The notes below the pieces were generated by a model. It saw only the letters and a list, made by a program, of their open reading frames with translations. It ran no database searches and had not been told where the DNA came from. Shown piece by piece: positions 45,914 through 54,695 of a stretch of DNA of 64,000 nt. Every line of letters starts with the position of its first letter. Position 1 is the first letter of the stretch. The translations under genes were made by a program, and so were the position numbers. The stretch lies in assembly GCF_036687315.1 (NCBI RefSeq), contig NZ_CP144683.1:558001-622000 (forward strand), given 5' to 3'. The stretch comes from Sphingopyxis sp. TUF1. Lineage in GTDB: Bacteria > Pseudomonadota > Alphaproteobacteria > Sphingomonadales > Sphingomonadaceae.

Positions 45914-47044
45914 ATGATGAGTGAAGTGCCGACGCCACAGGTGCGCCCGAAGCGCCCCTATTTTTCTTCCGGACCCTGCGCGAAGCCGCCGGGCTGGGAC
46001 GCCTCCAAAATCGCAACCGAATCGCTGGGCCGCTCGCATCGCGCCAAGATCGGCAAGACGCGCCTCCAATATTGCCTCGACCTGATGCGCGAGATGCTCC
46101 AGCTCCCCGATACGCACCGCATCGGCATCGTGCCGGGCAGCGATACCGGCGCCTTCGAAATGGCGATGTGGACGATGCTGGGCTCGCGGCCGGTGACGAC
46201 GCTGGCGTGGGAAAGCTTTGGCGAGGGCTGGGTTACCGATGCGGCCAAACAACTCAAGCTAGACCCCACAATCATCCGCGCCGATTACGGGCAGCTACCT
46301 GATCTGACCCAAGTCGACTGGTCGAACGACGTCCTCTTCACCTGGAACGGCACCACCAGCGGTGTGCGCGTTCCCGATGGCGACTGGATCGCCGACGACC
46401 GCGCAGGTCTCAGCTTCGCCGACGCGACCTCGGCCGTGTTCGCCTACGACCTGCCGTGGGACAAGATCGACGTTGCGACCTTCAGCTGGCAGAAAGTGCT
46501 CGGCGGCGAAGGCGGACACGGGGTGCTGATCCTCGGCCCGCGCGCGGTCGAGCGCCTCGAAACCCACACCCCCACCTGGCCGCTGCCCAAGGTGTTCCGC
46601 CTTGTGTCGAAAGGCGCGCTGGCCGAAGGCGTGTTCAAGGGCGAGACGATCAACACCCCGTCGATGCTCGCGGTCGAGGACGCGATCTTCGCGCTCGAAT
46701 GGGCGAAGTCCTTGGGCGGTCTCGACGGTCTGAAAGCGCGCAGCGACGCCAATGCCGCGGCGCTCGACACGATCGTCGAGGAACGCGACTGGCTCTCCCA
46801 CCTCGCCGCCGATCCCGCCAGCCGGTCGAAGACTTCGGTCTGCCTGTCGGTCGCGGGCGCCGACGAGGGCTTCATCAAGAAGTTCGCCGGACTGCTTGAG
46901 AAGGAAGGCGCCGCCTACGACATCGCGGGGTATCGCGACGCGCCGCCGGGATTGCGCATCTGGTGCGGCGCGACCGTCGACACCGCCGACATCGAAGCGC
47001 TCGGACCCTGGCTCGACTGGGCCTACGCCAACCTTTCGGCCTGA
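45914..47044 (+). CDS. serC: Phosphoserine aminotransferase
   Basis: The 376-residue protein has PLP lysine K194 in FSWQKVLGGEGGHG and the class V aminotransferase layout of the alphaproteobacterial SerC. It converts 3-phosphohydroxypyruvate to phosphoserine. It begins ATGATG; ATG 45914 is spaced 5 nt from AAGGAG. Followed by serA after a palindromic repeat. Confidence 0.95.
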   Translation: MMSEVPTPQVRPKRPYFSSGPCAKPPGWDASKIATESLGRSHRAKIGKTRLQYCLDLMREMLQLPDTHRIGIVPGSDTGAFEMAMWTMLGSRPVTTLAWESFGEGWVTDAAKQLKLDPTIIRADYGQLPDLTQVDWSNDVLFTWNGTTSGVRVPDGDWIADDRAGLSFADATSAVFAYDLPWDKIDVATFSWQKVLGGEGGHGVLILGPRAVERLETHTPTWPLPKVFRLVSKGALAEGVFKGETINTPSMLAVEDAIFALEWAKSLGGLDGLKARSDANAAALDTIVEERDWLSHLAADPASRSKTSVCLSVAGADEGFIKKFAGLLEKEGAAYDIAGYRDAPPGLRIWCGATVDTADIEALGPWLDWAYANLSA

Positions 47045-47045
47045 T

Positions 47046-47120
47046 CGTCATCCCAGCGAAAGCTGGGATCGCCAGCGCACATACCCATTCCCAACGATCC
47101 CAGCTTCCGCTGGGATGACG
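47046..47120. repeat. Palindromic repeat, family F (TCATCCCAGCGAAAGCTGGGA)
   Basis: CGTCATCCCAGCGAAAGCTG and its complement bracket a spacer in the gap between serC and serA, ending 10 nt before the serA start codon. It may limit read-through into serA or stabilise serC mRNA. Confidence 0.8.
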
Positions 47121-47130
47121 GAGAAAATCA

Positions 47131-48717
47131 ATGACCCAACCCAAAGTCCTCATCAGCGACAAGATGGACCCCAAGGCCGCCGCAATCTTCAAGGAACGCG
47201 GAATCGACGTCGACGTCATCACCGGCAAAACGAAGGACGAGCTGATCGCGATGATCGGCACCTATGACGGCCTTGCCATCCGCTCAGCCACCAAGGTCAC
47301 CGCCGACGTCCTCGCCGCCGCAACCAATTTGAAGGTCGTCGGCCGCGCCGGGATCGGCGTCGACAATGTCGACATTCCCGAGGCATCGAAAAAGGGCGTC
47401 ATCGTGATGAACACCCCGTTCGGCAACAGCATCACCACCGCCGAACATGCGATCGCGATGATGTTTGCGCTCGCACGCCAGATTCCCGAAGCCAATGCCG
47501 GGACACAGGCGGGCAAATGGCCGAAGAACGACTTCATGGGGGCCGAGCTGACGTCGAAGACGCTCGGACTGATCGGCTGCGGCAATATCGGCAGCATCGT
47601 CGCCGAGCGCGCGCTGGGCCTGCGCATGAAGGTCGTCGCTTTCGATCCCTTCCTGACCCCCGAACGCGCGATCGAGCTGGGCGTCGAAAAGGCCGATCTC
47701 GACACGCTGCTGGCGCGCGCCGATTTCATCACGCTGCACACGCCGCTGACCGACCAGACGCGGAATGTGCTGTCGGAGGAAAATCTTGCCAAGACCAAGA
47801 AAGGCGTGCGGATCATCAACTGCGCGCGCGGCGGGCTGATCGACGAAGCGGCGCTGAAGGACGCGCTCGACAGCGGCCATGTCGCGGGCGCGGCGCTCGA
47901 CGTGTTCGCGGTCGAACCGCCGCCTCCCGACCACCCGCTGTTCGGCACCCCGAACTTCATCTGCACGCCGCACCTCGGCGCCTCGACCGACGAGGCGCAG
48001 GTCAATGTCGCGATCCAGGTCGCCGAGCAGATCAGCGATTATCTGCTGACCGGCGGCATCACCAACGCGCTCAACGTGCCCAGTTTGTCGGCCGAGGAAG
48101 CGCCGAAGCTGCGCCCCTATATGAGCCTCGCCGAAAAGCTCGGCAGCCTCGTCGGCCAGCTTGCGCACGACAATCTCACGCACATCGCGGTCGAGGTCGA
48201 AGGTGCGGCGGCCGAGCTCAACCTGAAGCCGATCACCGCCGCAGTGCTCACCGGGCTGATGCGCCGCTATTCGGACAGCGTGAACATGGTCAACGCCCCG
48301 CACCTCGCGCGCGAACGCGGGCTCGACGTGCGCGAAGTGCGTCACGACCGCGAGGGCGATTATCACACACTCGTCCGCGTCACCGTCGCGACCGAAGCAG
48401 GCGACCGATCGGTCGCGGGCACGCTGTTCGGCAACAATGAACCGCGCCTCGTCGAAATGTTCGGGATCAAGGTCGAGGCCGACCTCGACGGCGACATGCT
48501 CTATATCGTCAACGAGGATGCGCCGGGCTTCATCGGCCGCATCGGCAGCACGCTGGGTGACGCCGGGCTGAACATCGGCACCTTCCACCTCGGCCGCCGC
48601 GCCGCGGGCGGCGAAGCGGTGCTGCTGCTCAGCCTCGATTCGCCGATGCCCGAGCCGCTCTTGTGGCAGGTCTGCCAGCTTCCCGGAGTGAAGATGGTGA
48701 AGGGGTTGAAGTTCTAG
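47131..48717 (+). CDS. serA: D-3-phosphoglycerate dehydrogenase
   Basis: The 528-residue protein has the NAD-binding GCGNIG (149-154), the catalytic region with NCARGGLIDE and PHLGAST, an intervening domain and a C-terminal ACT domain (about 455-528). It is the long, ACT-containing form of SerA. It catalyses the first step of serine synthesis and follows serC. Confidence 0.96.
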   Translation: MTQPKVLISDKMDPKAAAIFKERGIDVDVITGKTKDELIAMIGTYDGLAIRSATKVTADVLAAATNLKVVGRAGIGVDNVDIPEASKKGVIVMNTPFGNSITTAEHAIAMMFALARQIPEANAGTQAGKWPKNDFMGAELTSKTLGLIGCGNIGSIVAERALGLRMKVVAFDPFLTPERAIELGVEKADLDTLLARADFITLHTPLTDQTRNVLSEENLAKTKKGVRIINCARGGLIDEAALKDALDSGHVAGAALDVFAVEPPPPDHPLFGTPNFICTPHLGASTDEAQVNVAIQVAEQISDYLLTGGITNALNVPSLSAEEAPKLRPYMSLAEKLGSLVGQLAHDNLTHIAVEVEGAAAELNLKPITAAVLTGLMRRYSDSVNMVNAPHLARERGLDVREVRHDREGDYHTLVRVTVATEAGDRSVAGTLFGNNEPRLVEMFGIKVEADLDGDMLYIVNEDAPGFIGRIGSTLGDAGLNIGTFHLGRRAAGGEAVLLLSLDSPMPEPLLWQVCQLPGVKMVKGLKF

Positions 48718-48730
48718 AAGCCAAGCTAAA

Positions 48731-48818
48731 AATTCCGTTCGTGTCGAGCGAAGTCGAGACACCCGTCGTTGGGGAATGCCCTCACGGCATCTCGACTTCG
48801 CTCGATGCGAACGGAATT
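48731..48818. repeat. Palindromic repeat, family D (TTCCGTTCGTGTCGAGCGAAG)
   Basis: AATTCCGTTCGTGTCGAGCG and its near-complement bracket a short spacer between serA and hisZ. The second copy (50003-50088) lies on the other side of hisZ. Confidence 0.8.
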
Positions 48819-48858
48819 CGGGATTGTTGACTCTCTTGGACCATCCTAAGGCCGCCCC

Positions 48859-49971
48859 ATGACCAAGGCCCCCGCCCTGCTGCCCGAAGGCCTCCGCGAC
48901 CGCCTGCCCGCGCAGGCCGAGGCTGCGTCACGCGTCACCCGCGCGCTCGTCGATGCGATGCGCGCGCACGGCTATGGCCGCGTGTCGCCGCCGCTCGCCG
49001 AGTTTCGCGAGACGCTGGGCAGCGACGACGACAGGTCAGGCCGCGACCTCCTCCGCTTCACCGATCCGGTGTCGCAGCGCACGCTCGCGCTGCGCCCCGA
49101 CATCACGCGGCAGGTCGGGCGGATCGCGACCTCGCTGCTCGCCGCATCGCCGCGGCCGCTGCGCCTCTGCTATGCCGGACAGGTGGTCAAGCTGCGCGCG
49201 AGCCAGCTCCGCCCCGCGCGCGAGATGCTGCAGGTCGGCGCCGAACTGATCGGCAGCGACAGTGTGGCGGCGGCGCGCGAGATCGTCACCGTCGCGATCG
49301 ACGCGCTCGAAGCCGCGGGCATCGGTCCCGTCACCATCGACTTCACTCTGCCCGATGTCGTCGATCTGCTCGCATCCGGGCCGCTGCCGGTCGCGGCAGA
49401 CCTCCAGCAGCTGCGCGACGAGCTCGACGCCAAGGACGCCGGCGCGCTGACGCAGCTCGGCGCCGACGCCTATCTGCCGCTGCTTCGCGCGACCGGGCCT
49501 TTCGACCGGGCGATCGCCGACCTTCGCGCCTTCGATGCAAGCGGCGTGCTCGGCGCGCGCATCGACGCGCTGGAAGCGATTGCTGCGCCGATCCGCGACC
49601 GCGTCACGCTGACGCTCGATCCGACCGAGCGCCACGGCTTCGCCTATCAAAGCTGGTTTGGTTTCCAGATCTTCGTGCCCGGCCAGGGCGACGCGGTCGG
49701 CCGCGGCGGCGCCTATGCGATCCCGGTCGGCGAGGCGGAGGAGGCCGCAGTCGGCTTTTCGCTCTATCCCGATCCGCTGATCGACGCCGGGCTGGGTGCC
49801 GAAGACATGGGCGACCGCTGCATCTTCCTGCCGCTCGGCCATGATCCAGCCGTCGCGGCGAGCCTGCGCGCCGACGGCTGGCGCACCATTGCCGCGCTTA
49901 CCGAAGCCGACGACGCAAGGCGCCTCGGCTGCGCCTATGTTCTGGGTGCTAGCGGTCCCGTCGAGGCTTAG
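48859..49971 (+). CDS. hisZ: ATP phosphoribosyltransferase regulatory subunit
   Basis: The 370-residue protein is a HisRS-like paralogue: LPEGLRDRLPAQAEAASRV near the start, FTDPVSQRTLALRPDITRQVGRI motif 2-like, and AGQVVKLRASQLRPAREMLQVGAELIG. HisZ has no aminoacylation activity and instead activates the short form of HisG. hisG is not in the window. Confidence 0.92.
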   Translation: MTKAPALLPEGLRDRLPAQAEAASRVTRALVDAMRAHGYGRVSPPLAEFRETLGSDDDRSGRDLLRFTDPVSQRTLALRPDITRQVGRIATSLLAASPRPLRLCYAGQVVKLRASQLRPAREMLQVGAELIGSDSVAAAREIVTVAIDALEAAGIGPVTIDFTLPDVVDLLASGPLPVAADLQQLRDELDAKDAGALTQLGADAYLPLLRATGPFDRAIADLRAFDASGVLGARIDALEAIAAPIRDRVTLTLDPTERHGFAYQSWFGFQIFVPGQGDAVGRGGAYAIPVGEAEEAAVGFSLYPDPLIDAGLGAEDMGDRCIFLPLGHDPAVAASLRADGWRTIAALTEADDARRLGCAYVLGASGPVEA

Positions 49972-50002
49972 AACGGCGCGCGCTAAATCGGCAACGCTTC
50001 AA

Positions 50003-50088
50003 TTCCGTTCGTGTCGAGCGAAGTCGAGACACAAATCGACCTTGCGCCACGCCGAGGGGTGTCTCGACTTCGCTCGACACGAACGGAA
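50003..50088. repeat. Palindromic repeat, family D
   Basis: TTCCGTTC...GAACGGAA outer arms with GTGTCGAGCGAAGTCGAGAC-type inner arms. The two family D copies flank hisZ. Confidence 0.8.
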
Positions 50089-50116
50089 AGATAGCTCAGA
50101 TTAAACGCTCGCCGCT

Positions 50117-50471
50117 CTAAAAGTCCTTCACACCGAAGCGCGCGATTCCCTGATTGGCCCCCGGCGGGTCGAGCACACTGAGGTCGAGGTCGACCGGCGT
50201 ACCGATCCAATGCGCGAGCGTCGTATGATCGGCCAGATCGTCGTCGGTCAGCGGATGGACGAGCGCGCGGAGCCCCGTAGCCTCGATTGCAGCCACGACC
50301 GCGCCGCGCGAACGCGCGAAGAATTGCACCTCATATTGCGCGATCGGTCATCGATCCGACGCGGAGAATCGCCGGGTCGCGGGAAAAGGCCTCACGCAGC
50401 GTGGCAGCGGCGGGTCGCTCGTCGGCGTCGTAATAGATATGCGCATGATAGGGCGCGTCGGGGCTGGTCAT
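50117..50471 (-). pseudogene. Broken DOPA 4,5-dioxygenase family gene
   Basis: From ATG 50471 the frame reads a dioxygenase start (APYHAHIYYDADERPAAATLREAF...GSMTDR) and then hits TGA near 50336. The rest (AQYEVQFFARSRG...LTDDDLADHTTLAHWIG...LSVL) continues in another frame to 50117. Family members have a D-R-P-V-G-P-H-P segment at the junction, which is missing here; a deletion of about 23 nt between CCGATCG-like copies would explain both the missing segment and the frame change. The lost GPH carries a conserved histidine. Family identity is confident; deletion size is inferred. Confidence 0.75.
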
Positions 50472-50534
50472 AATCGAATCGCTTTCCGGTTCAGGGGGCG
50501 CAGCCGATAGGCCAGCGCCGCGCCCTGTGCCAGA

Positions 50535-51893
50535 TCAAAAATCGACCTGCGTCCGCAGCCCGAAGGTGTCCGCGGTATAATCGCGGTCCCCCGTCGCCGT
50601 CGCCACGCGCGCATCGTCGATCCACAATTTGCCGTAGTTGGCGGTGATGCGGACATAGTCGATCGGTGCCCACACCAGGCCGATCAGCGCCGCCTGCTGG
50701 CGCCCGCCGACGATCCCGCCATCGTTGAGGTCGAGATGATCGTAGCGGGTGTTGACTTCGAACGCGCCGATACCGCCCTCGGTGATCGGCTTCGACGGCT
50801 TCAGCCGATCGAAGGCGCCGTCCTTGTATCCGCGGCGGTCGCCGCCCGTCAGCACCATCCCCAGCTCGGCATATCCGCCGAAGAAGGTCGGATCGGCCGA
50901 TCCGGTGCGGCCCACGCGGTGCCAATAGCCCTCGGCCGCCGCGTGGAACGGCCCGGCGATCACTGCGCCTTCCAGACCGATGCCGCGCTCGCTCGCAACG
51001 TCGATCAGCCCGGTATCGACCAAACGGACATCGGTGGTGTGGGCAAAGGGCCGCGCGCGATAACGGCCGAGCGCCGCCGGATCATTGGGGTCGCGCCAGT
51101 GGCCCGATGCGGCGAGGTGGAGCTGCGTATCGCCAAGCTTCGGCATCCACACGACGCGTCCGTCGATACTGACGGCATTGTTGCTGTCATCGAGCAGATC
51201 GTCCGCATTCGCGCCGAACACGCCCCCCTGGAGCAGAAGGTCGCCGCCCTTATACTGCGCCGACAGGCCGACGCGGCGCTCGAAGCCGAACGCCTGCGCA
51301 AAGGCCGCGCGTTCCATAAAGCTGGTGAACAGATCGCTCGTCATCTCGTCGAGCGACCAGAAAGGCTTGATCTGGCCCGCAGTCACCGACAGCGGCCCGG
51401 TGCCATAGGTCAGGTAGACGTCGGTCAATTCGACCGCATTGTTCGCAAGATCGGCCTCGACGCGATAGGCGAAGCCGCCGGGAATCTTGCCATCGACGCC
51501 CAGATAGACGCGGCGGAATTCGGTTTTCAGACCGCCGCGCGCGCCCGTCACCCCGGCGGGCGTATCGACCGACGCCAGATCCATTTGCATTCGCCCGCGC
51601 GGTTTGAAGCTCCAGCCGTCGGCGGTCTTGATCTCGGGCGCGCCCTTCCAACTGATTTCGCTCGCGGGCTTGGCGGTAACCGACGCCGGGGTCGGCGCGG
51701 GCATGGGGGCCGGCGCCGGCTGTACGGTCGCGGCGTCGAGGCGCGATTCGAGCGTCTGGACCTGCGCCTTCAGCGCCGCAAGGTCGGCACGGAGCGCGGC
51801 GGCTTCCTCGGCCGTCATCGCCTGCGCGCGCGCCGCAGTCGGCAGGCAGAGGATCGAGGTCGCCAGCAGGGCGGCGGTCAGCGGGTGGCGCAT
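50535..51893 (-). CDS. OprP-like (phosphate-selective) porin
   Basis: The 452-residue protein has a signal peptide (MRHPLTAALLATSILCLPTAARA), a coiled-coil segment (about 26-55) that may trimerise or anchor, an A/P linker, and a beta-barrel with WKGAPEI, FKPRGRMQMD and GQIKPFWSLDEMTSDLFTSFM typical of the OprP/OprO family. The Pho-box-like repeats upstream support phosphate control. Confidence 0.88.
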   Translation of the reverse strand: MRHPLTAALLATSILCLPTAARAQAMTAEEAAALRADLAALKAQVQTLESRLDAATVQPAPAPMPAPTPASVTAKPASEISWKGAPEIKTADGWSFKPRGRMQMDLASVDTPAGVTGARGGLKTEFRRVYLGVDGKIPGGFAYRVEADLANNAVELTDVYLTYGTGPLSVTAGQIKPFWSLDEMTSDLFTSFMERAAFAQAFGFERRVGLSAQYKGGDLLLQGGVFGANADDLLDDSNNAVSIDGRVVWMPKLGDTQLHLAASGHWRDPNDPAALGRYRARPFAHTTDVRLVDTGLIDVASERGIGLEGAVIAGPFHAAAEGYWHRVGRTGSADPTFFGGYAELGMVLTGGDRRGYKDGAFDRLKPSKPITEGGIGAFEVNTRYDHLDLNDGGIVGGRQQAALIGLVWAPIDYVRITANYGKLWIDDARVATATGDRDYTADTFGLRTQVDF

Positions 51894-51937
51894 GGTCGAG
51901 AAAGCTCCGTGACGAAAGGATTACAGACTGGCGGCGC

Positions 51938-51981
51938 TGTTATGACGCATAAGTGACATTCGCACGTCATTTACGTGACAT
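51938..51981 (-). promoter_or_regulatory. Four 11-bp direct repeats, Pho-box-like
   Basis: Reading the minus strand, four consecutive 11-mers are ATGTCACGTAA, ATGACGTGCGA, ATGTCACTTAT and GCGTCATAACA. Heptamers 1, 3 and 4 match five of seven bases of CTGTCAT and heptamer 2 matches four of seven, with mostly AT-rich tetramers between. This is the spacing of PhoB boxes. It lies 45 nt before the OprP-like porin gene. Confidence 0.55.
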
Positions 51982-52109
51982 TTTTATTGCATCGTCCATT
52001 TTTCCTGCCCCCTTGCCAGCGGGGCGCGAGCGGCTAAGGACGTTCCAGCTTTTCAGGCCAGTTTTTTCGGGCAACCTTTCGTGCAAAGGGCCCTTTGCGG
52101 GAGACCATC

Positions 52110-53012
52110 ATGACGATCAAATTTGACGGCCGCGTTGCCATTGTCACCGGCGCGGGCGGCGGACTGGGCCGCGCCTATGCGCTCGAACTCGCGCGCCGCG
52201 GCGCGAAGGTCGTGGTCAACGACCTCGGCGGCGCGCGCGACGGCACCGGCCATTCGGATGCCGCCCTTGCAGTCGTCGAGGAAATCCGTGCCGCGGGCGG
52301 CACCGCGATGTCGAACGGCGGCAGCGTCACCGAATATGAACAGATGGTCGAAATGGTCGCCAAGGCGAAAGAGGAATGGGGCGGCGTCCATATTCTGATC
52401 AACAACGCCGGCATCCTGCGCGACAAGAGCTTTGCCAAGATGGAACCCGCCGATTTCGACCTGGTGCTCAAGGTCCATGTGTCGGGCAGCGCCAATGTCA
52501 CCAAGGCGTGCTGGGAAACGATGCGCGAACAGGCCTATGGCCGCATCCTGATGACCGCGTCGTCGACCGGCCTCTACGGCAATTTCGGACAGGCCAATTA
52601 TGGCGCCGCAAAGCTCGGTCTTGCGGGGCTCACCAAGACCCTCCACCTCGAAGGTGCGAAATATAACATCCGCTGCAACACGATCGCACCTGTCGCGGGG
52701 ACGCGGATGACCGAGGACATCTTCCCCGCCGAACTGTTCGAAAAATTCACGCCTGAAAATGTCGTGCCCGCCGCGCTCTACCTCGTCAGCGAGGATGCGC
52801 CGACGAACATGATCATCGGCGCGGGCGCGGGGGCGTTCCACGCGGCCTATGTCACGATGACCCCCGGCGTCGCGCTGACCGAGGGCGAGCGCACCCCCGA
52901 AGGTGTCGCCGCAGCCTGGGATAAGATCATCGACCGCACCGGCGAGACCGTCCCGCAGTCGGGCAGCGAGCAATCGATGAACGTGATGAAGGCGTTGATG
53001 GCGCTGGGGTGA
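52110..53012 (+). CDS. Short-chain dehydrogenase/reductase (MFE-2-like 3-hydroxyacyl-CoA dehydrogenase type)
   Basis: The 300-residue protein has NAD-binding GAGGGLG (14-20), VVNDLGG, INNAGIL and catalytic Y164-x3-K168. The NDLGGARDGTG segment is typical of the peroxisomal multifunctional enzyme-like SDRs that act on 3-hydroxyacyl-CoA or steroids. ATG 52110 chosen. Confidence 0.9.
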   Translation: MTIKFDGRVAIVTGAGGGLGRAYALELARRGAKVVVNDLGGARDGTGHSDAALAVVEEIRAAGGTAMSNGGSVTEYEQMVEMVAKAKEEWGGVHILINNAGILRDKSFAKMEPADFDLVLKVHVSGSANVTKACWETMREQAYGRILMTASSTGLYGNFGQANYGAAKLGLAGLTKTLHLEGAKYNIRCNTIAPVAGTRMTEDIFPAELFEKFTPENVVPAALYLVSEDAPTNMIIGAGAGAFHAAYVTMTPGVALTEGERTPEGVAAAWDKIIDRTGETVPQSGSEQSMNVMKALMALG

Positions 53013-53021
53013 GGCATTTCA

Positions 53022-53155
53022 ATCCTCCCTGTGGCGAAGCCATGGGAGGTGGCAGCGGCGCAGCCGTGACGGAGGGGCCATGGCGCGACGTCGCTGGCCC
53101 CTTCACCTCGCTTCGCAAGCGGTCCCCCTCCCCATCGCTGCGCGACAGGGAGGAT
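53022..53155. repeat. Long inverted repeat, family E
   Basis: ATCCTCCCTGTGGCGAAGCC and GCGACAGGGAGGAT are the ends; the interior is self-complementary. Related to 43976-44111. It separates the SDR gene from the next gene. Confidence 0.75.
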
Positions 53156-53242
53156 CACGGCGCCATACCGTATTGACACAGCAACACAGTTCTGCAATTA
53201 TCGTCGCGGGGCAAGGGGATCGGTCTAAGAAGGACGACCCCG

Positions 53243-54301
53243 ATGTATAGTGAAAGCGACCTGCAAGCCGCGGTCGATGCGAAAGTTCTGACGCCGGAGG
53301 CCGCCGCGGCATTCCGGAGCCATATCGCATCGGTACGCGCCGCCCCCGGAGCGGATGAAGAATCCTTCCGCCTCATCACCGGCTTCAACGATATTTTCGT
53401 CAGCATCGCGGCGGTCATCCTGCTCGTCGCGGTCGCGTGGATCGGCCAGTCGATCCATACCGCGCTCGGCGGCGCGTTCGTTGCGCTGTCGGCGTGGTTC
53501 CTCGCCGAATATTTCACCCGCAAACGCCGCATGGCCTTGCCCAGCATCGTGCTGGTTCTTGCTTTTGCCGGCGGCGTATTTGCGACGATGGTTGGTTTCA
53601 TGGTCGAACATGGCGAGGCCATTTTTGGCCGCGACCCCGGCGAAACCGTCGGTGCGATCATTGTCGGCGTGATGGCACTCATCACCGCGGCAGCAAGCTG
53701 GGCGCATTGGCGCCGCTTCATGGTGCCGATTACCGTCGCGGCGGGCACCGCCGCCCTGGCCGCGACCGCGGTCGCGCTGGTCCTGTCGCTCGTCGGATTT
53801 TCGACCTCGCCCGACATCGTCATGGCGCTGGTGCTGGTCGCCGGGCTCGGCGTCTTCACCCTCGCCATGTGGTGGGACCGCAGCGACCGGGTGCGCCAGA
53901 CACGGCGCAGCGACGTCGCCTTTTGGCTTCACCTGCTCGCCGCGCCGATGATTGCGCACCCAATCTTTCATCTGCTTGGTGTTACCGACGGCAGTGACAT
54001 CGGCAGCGGCGCAGCGATGCTGGTGATCGGCGTCTATATCCTGTTCGGGCTGATCGCGCTCGCGATCGATCGCCGCGCGCTGCTCGTCTCGGCACTCGCC
54101 TATGTGCTGTTCGCGATGACGCAGCTGTTCAACCAGTTCGGCGCGGTCGAACTCAACGTCGCGCTGACCGCCTTCGTGATCGGCTCGGCGCTGCTGCTGC
54201 TGTCGGCCTTCTGGCAGAATGCGCGGGTCGTCGTCGTGGGAATGCTGCCCGACAATCTGGCGAACCAGCTGCCGACGACGACACGCATCGCACAAGCCTG
54301 A
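53243..54301 (+). CDS. Multi-spanning membrane protein of unknown function
   Basis: The 352-residue protein has a short soluble N-terminus (about 1-45) and about nine to ten hydrophobic spans. The layout is like DUF2157/DUF4401 membrane proteins but I do not make the assignment. AAGAAGGA precedes the ATG. A perfect hairpin follows its stop. Confidence 0.7.
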   Translation: MYSESDLQAAVDAKVLTPEAAAAFRSHIASVRAAPGADEESFRLITGFNDIFVSIAAVILLVAVAWIGQSIHTALGGAFVALSAWFLAEYFTRKRRMALPSIVLVLAFAGGVFATMVGFMVEHGEAIFGRDPGETVGAIIVGVMALITAAASWAHWRRFMVPITVAAGTAALAATAVALVLSLVGFSTSPDIVMALVLVAGLGVFTLAMWWDRSDRVRQTRRSDVAFWLHLLAAPMIAHPIFHLLGVTDGSDIGSGAAMLVIGVYILFGLIALAIDRRALLVSALAYVLFAMTQLFNQFGAVELNVALTAFVIGSALLLLSAFWQNARVVVVGMLPDNLANQLPTTTRIAQA

Positions 54302-54307
54302 TCCTGT

Positions 54308-54335
54308 CGTCATCCCGGTGAAAGCCGGGATGACG
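54308..54335 (+). terminator. Hairpin after the membrane protein gene
   Basis: A perfect 11-bp stem CGTCATCCCGG/CCGGGATGACG with a 6-nt loop, 7 nt after the stop at 54301 and 13 nt before the convergent DUF2794 stop. It could terminate both strands. It is a short relative of the family F repeat. Confidence 0.65.
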
Positions 54336-54347
54336 ACGTGGGCGCCG

Positions 54348-54695
54348 TCAGTCGCCGACCAGCTTCATGAGCTTGCGTTCGACGGGGGCGAGCACATTGG
54401 ACAGCTCGTCCCCCCGCTTCAAGATCGCCCCGGCTTCGGAGACCAAGGCCCACATGCCTTGGCGACTCCGCAAGGCGGGGCGTTTTTCAATGCGGTATTC
54501 GGGGCGCTCGGCGGCGCGGCGAAACGCCGAAAAAATCGCGGCGTCGCGATGGAAATCCATCGCATAGTCGCGCCAATGACCCGCCGCGACCATGCGGCCG
54601 TAAAGGTCGAGGATCCGGGTCAGTTCAGCGCGGTCGAAACCCGTCTGGAGCGGCGTTGCCCTGTTCGCGAACGGCAGCGGCGTCACAGTTCCCAT
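54348..54695 (-). CDS. DUF2794 domain-containing protein
   Basis: The 115-residue protein matches DUF2794 throughout (LTRILDLYGRMVAAGHWRDYAMDF, AIFSAFRRAAERPEYRIEKRP). Its ATG overlaps the cysE stop (TGATG). Function unknown; its location beside cysE is seen in other sphingomonads. Confidence 0.88.
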   Translation of the reverse strand: MGTVTPLPFANRATPLQTGFDRAELTRILDLYGRMVAAGHWRDYAMDFHRDAAIFSAFRRAAERPEYRIEKRPALRSRQGMWALVSEAGAILKRGDELSNVLAPVERKLMKLVGD

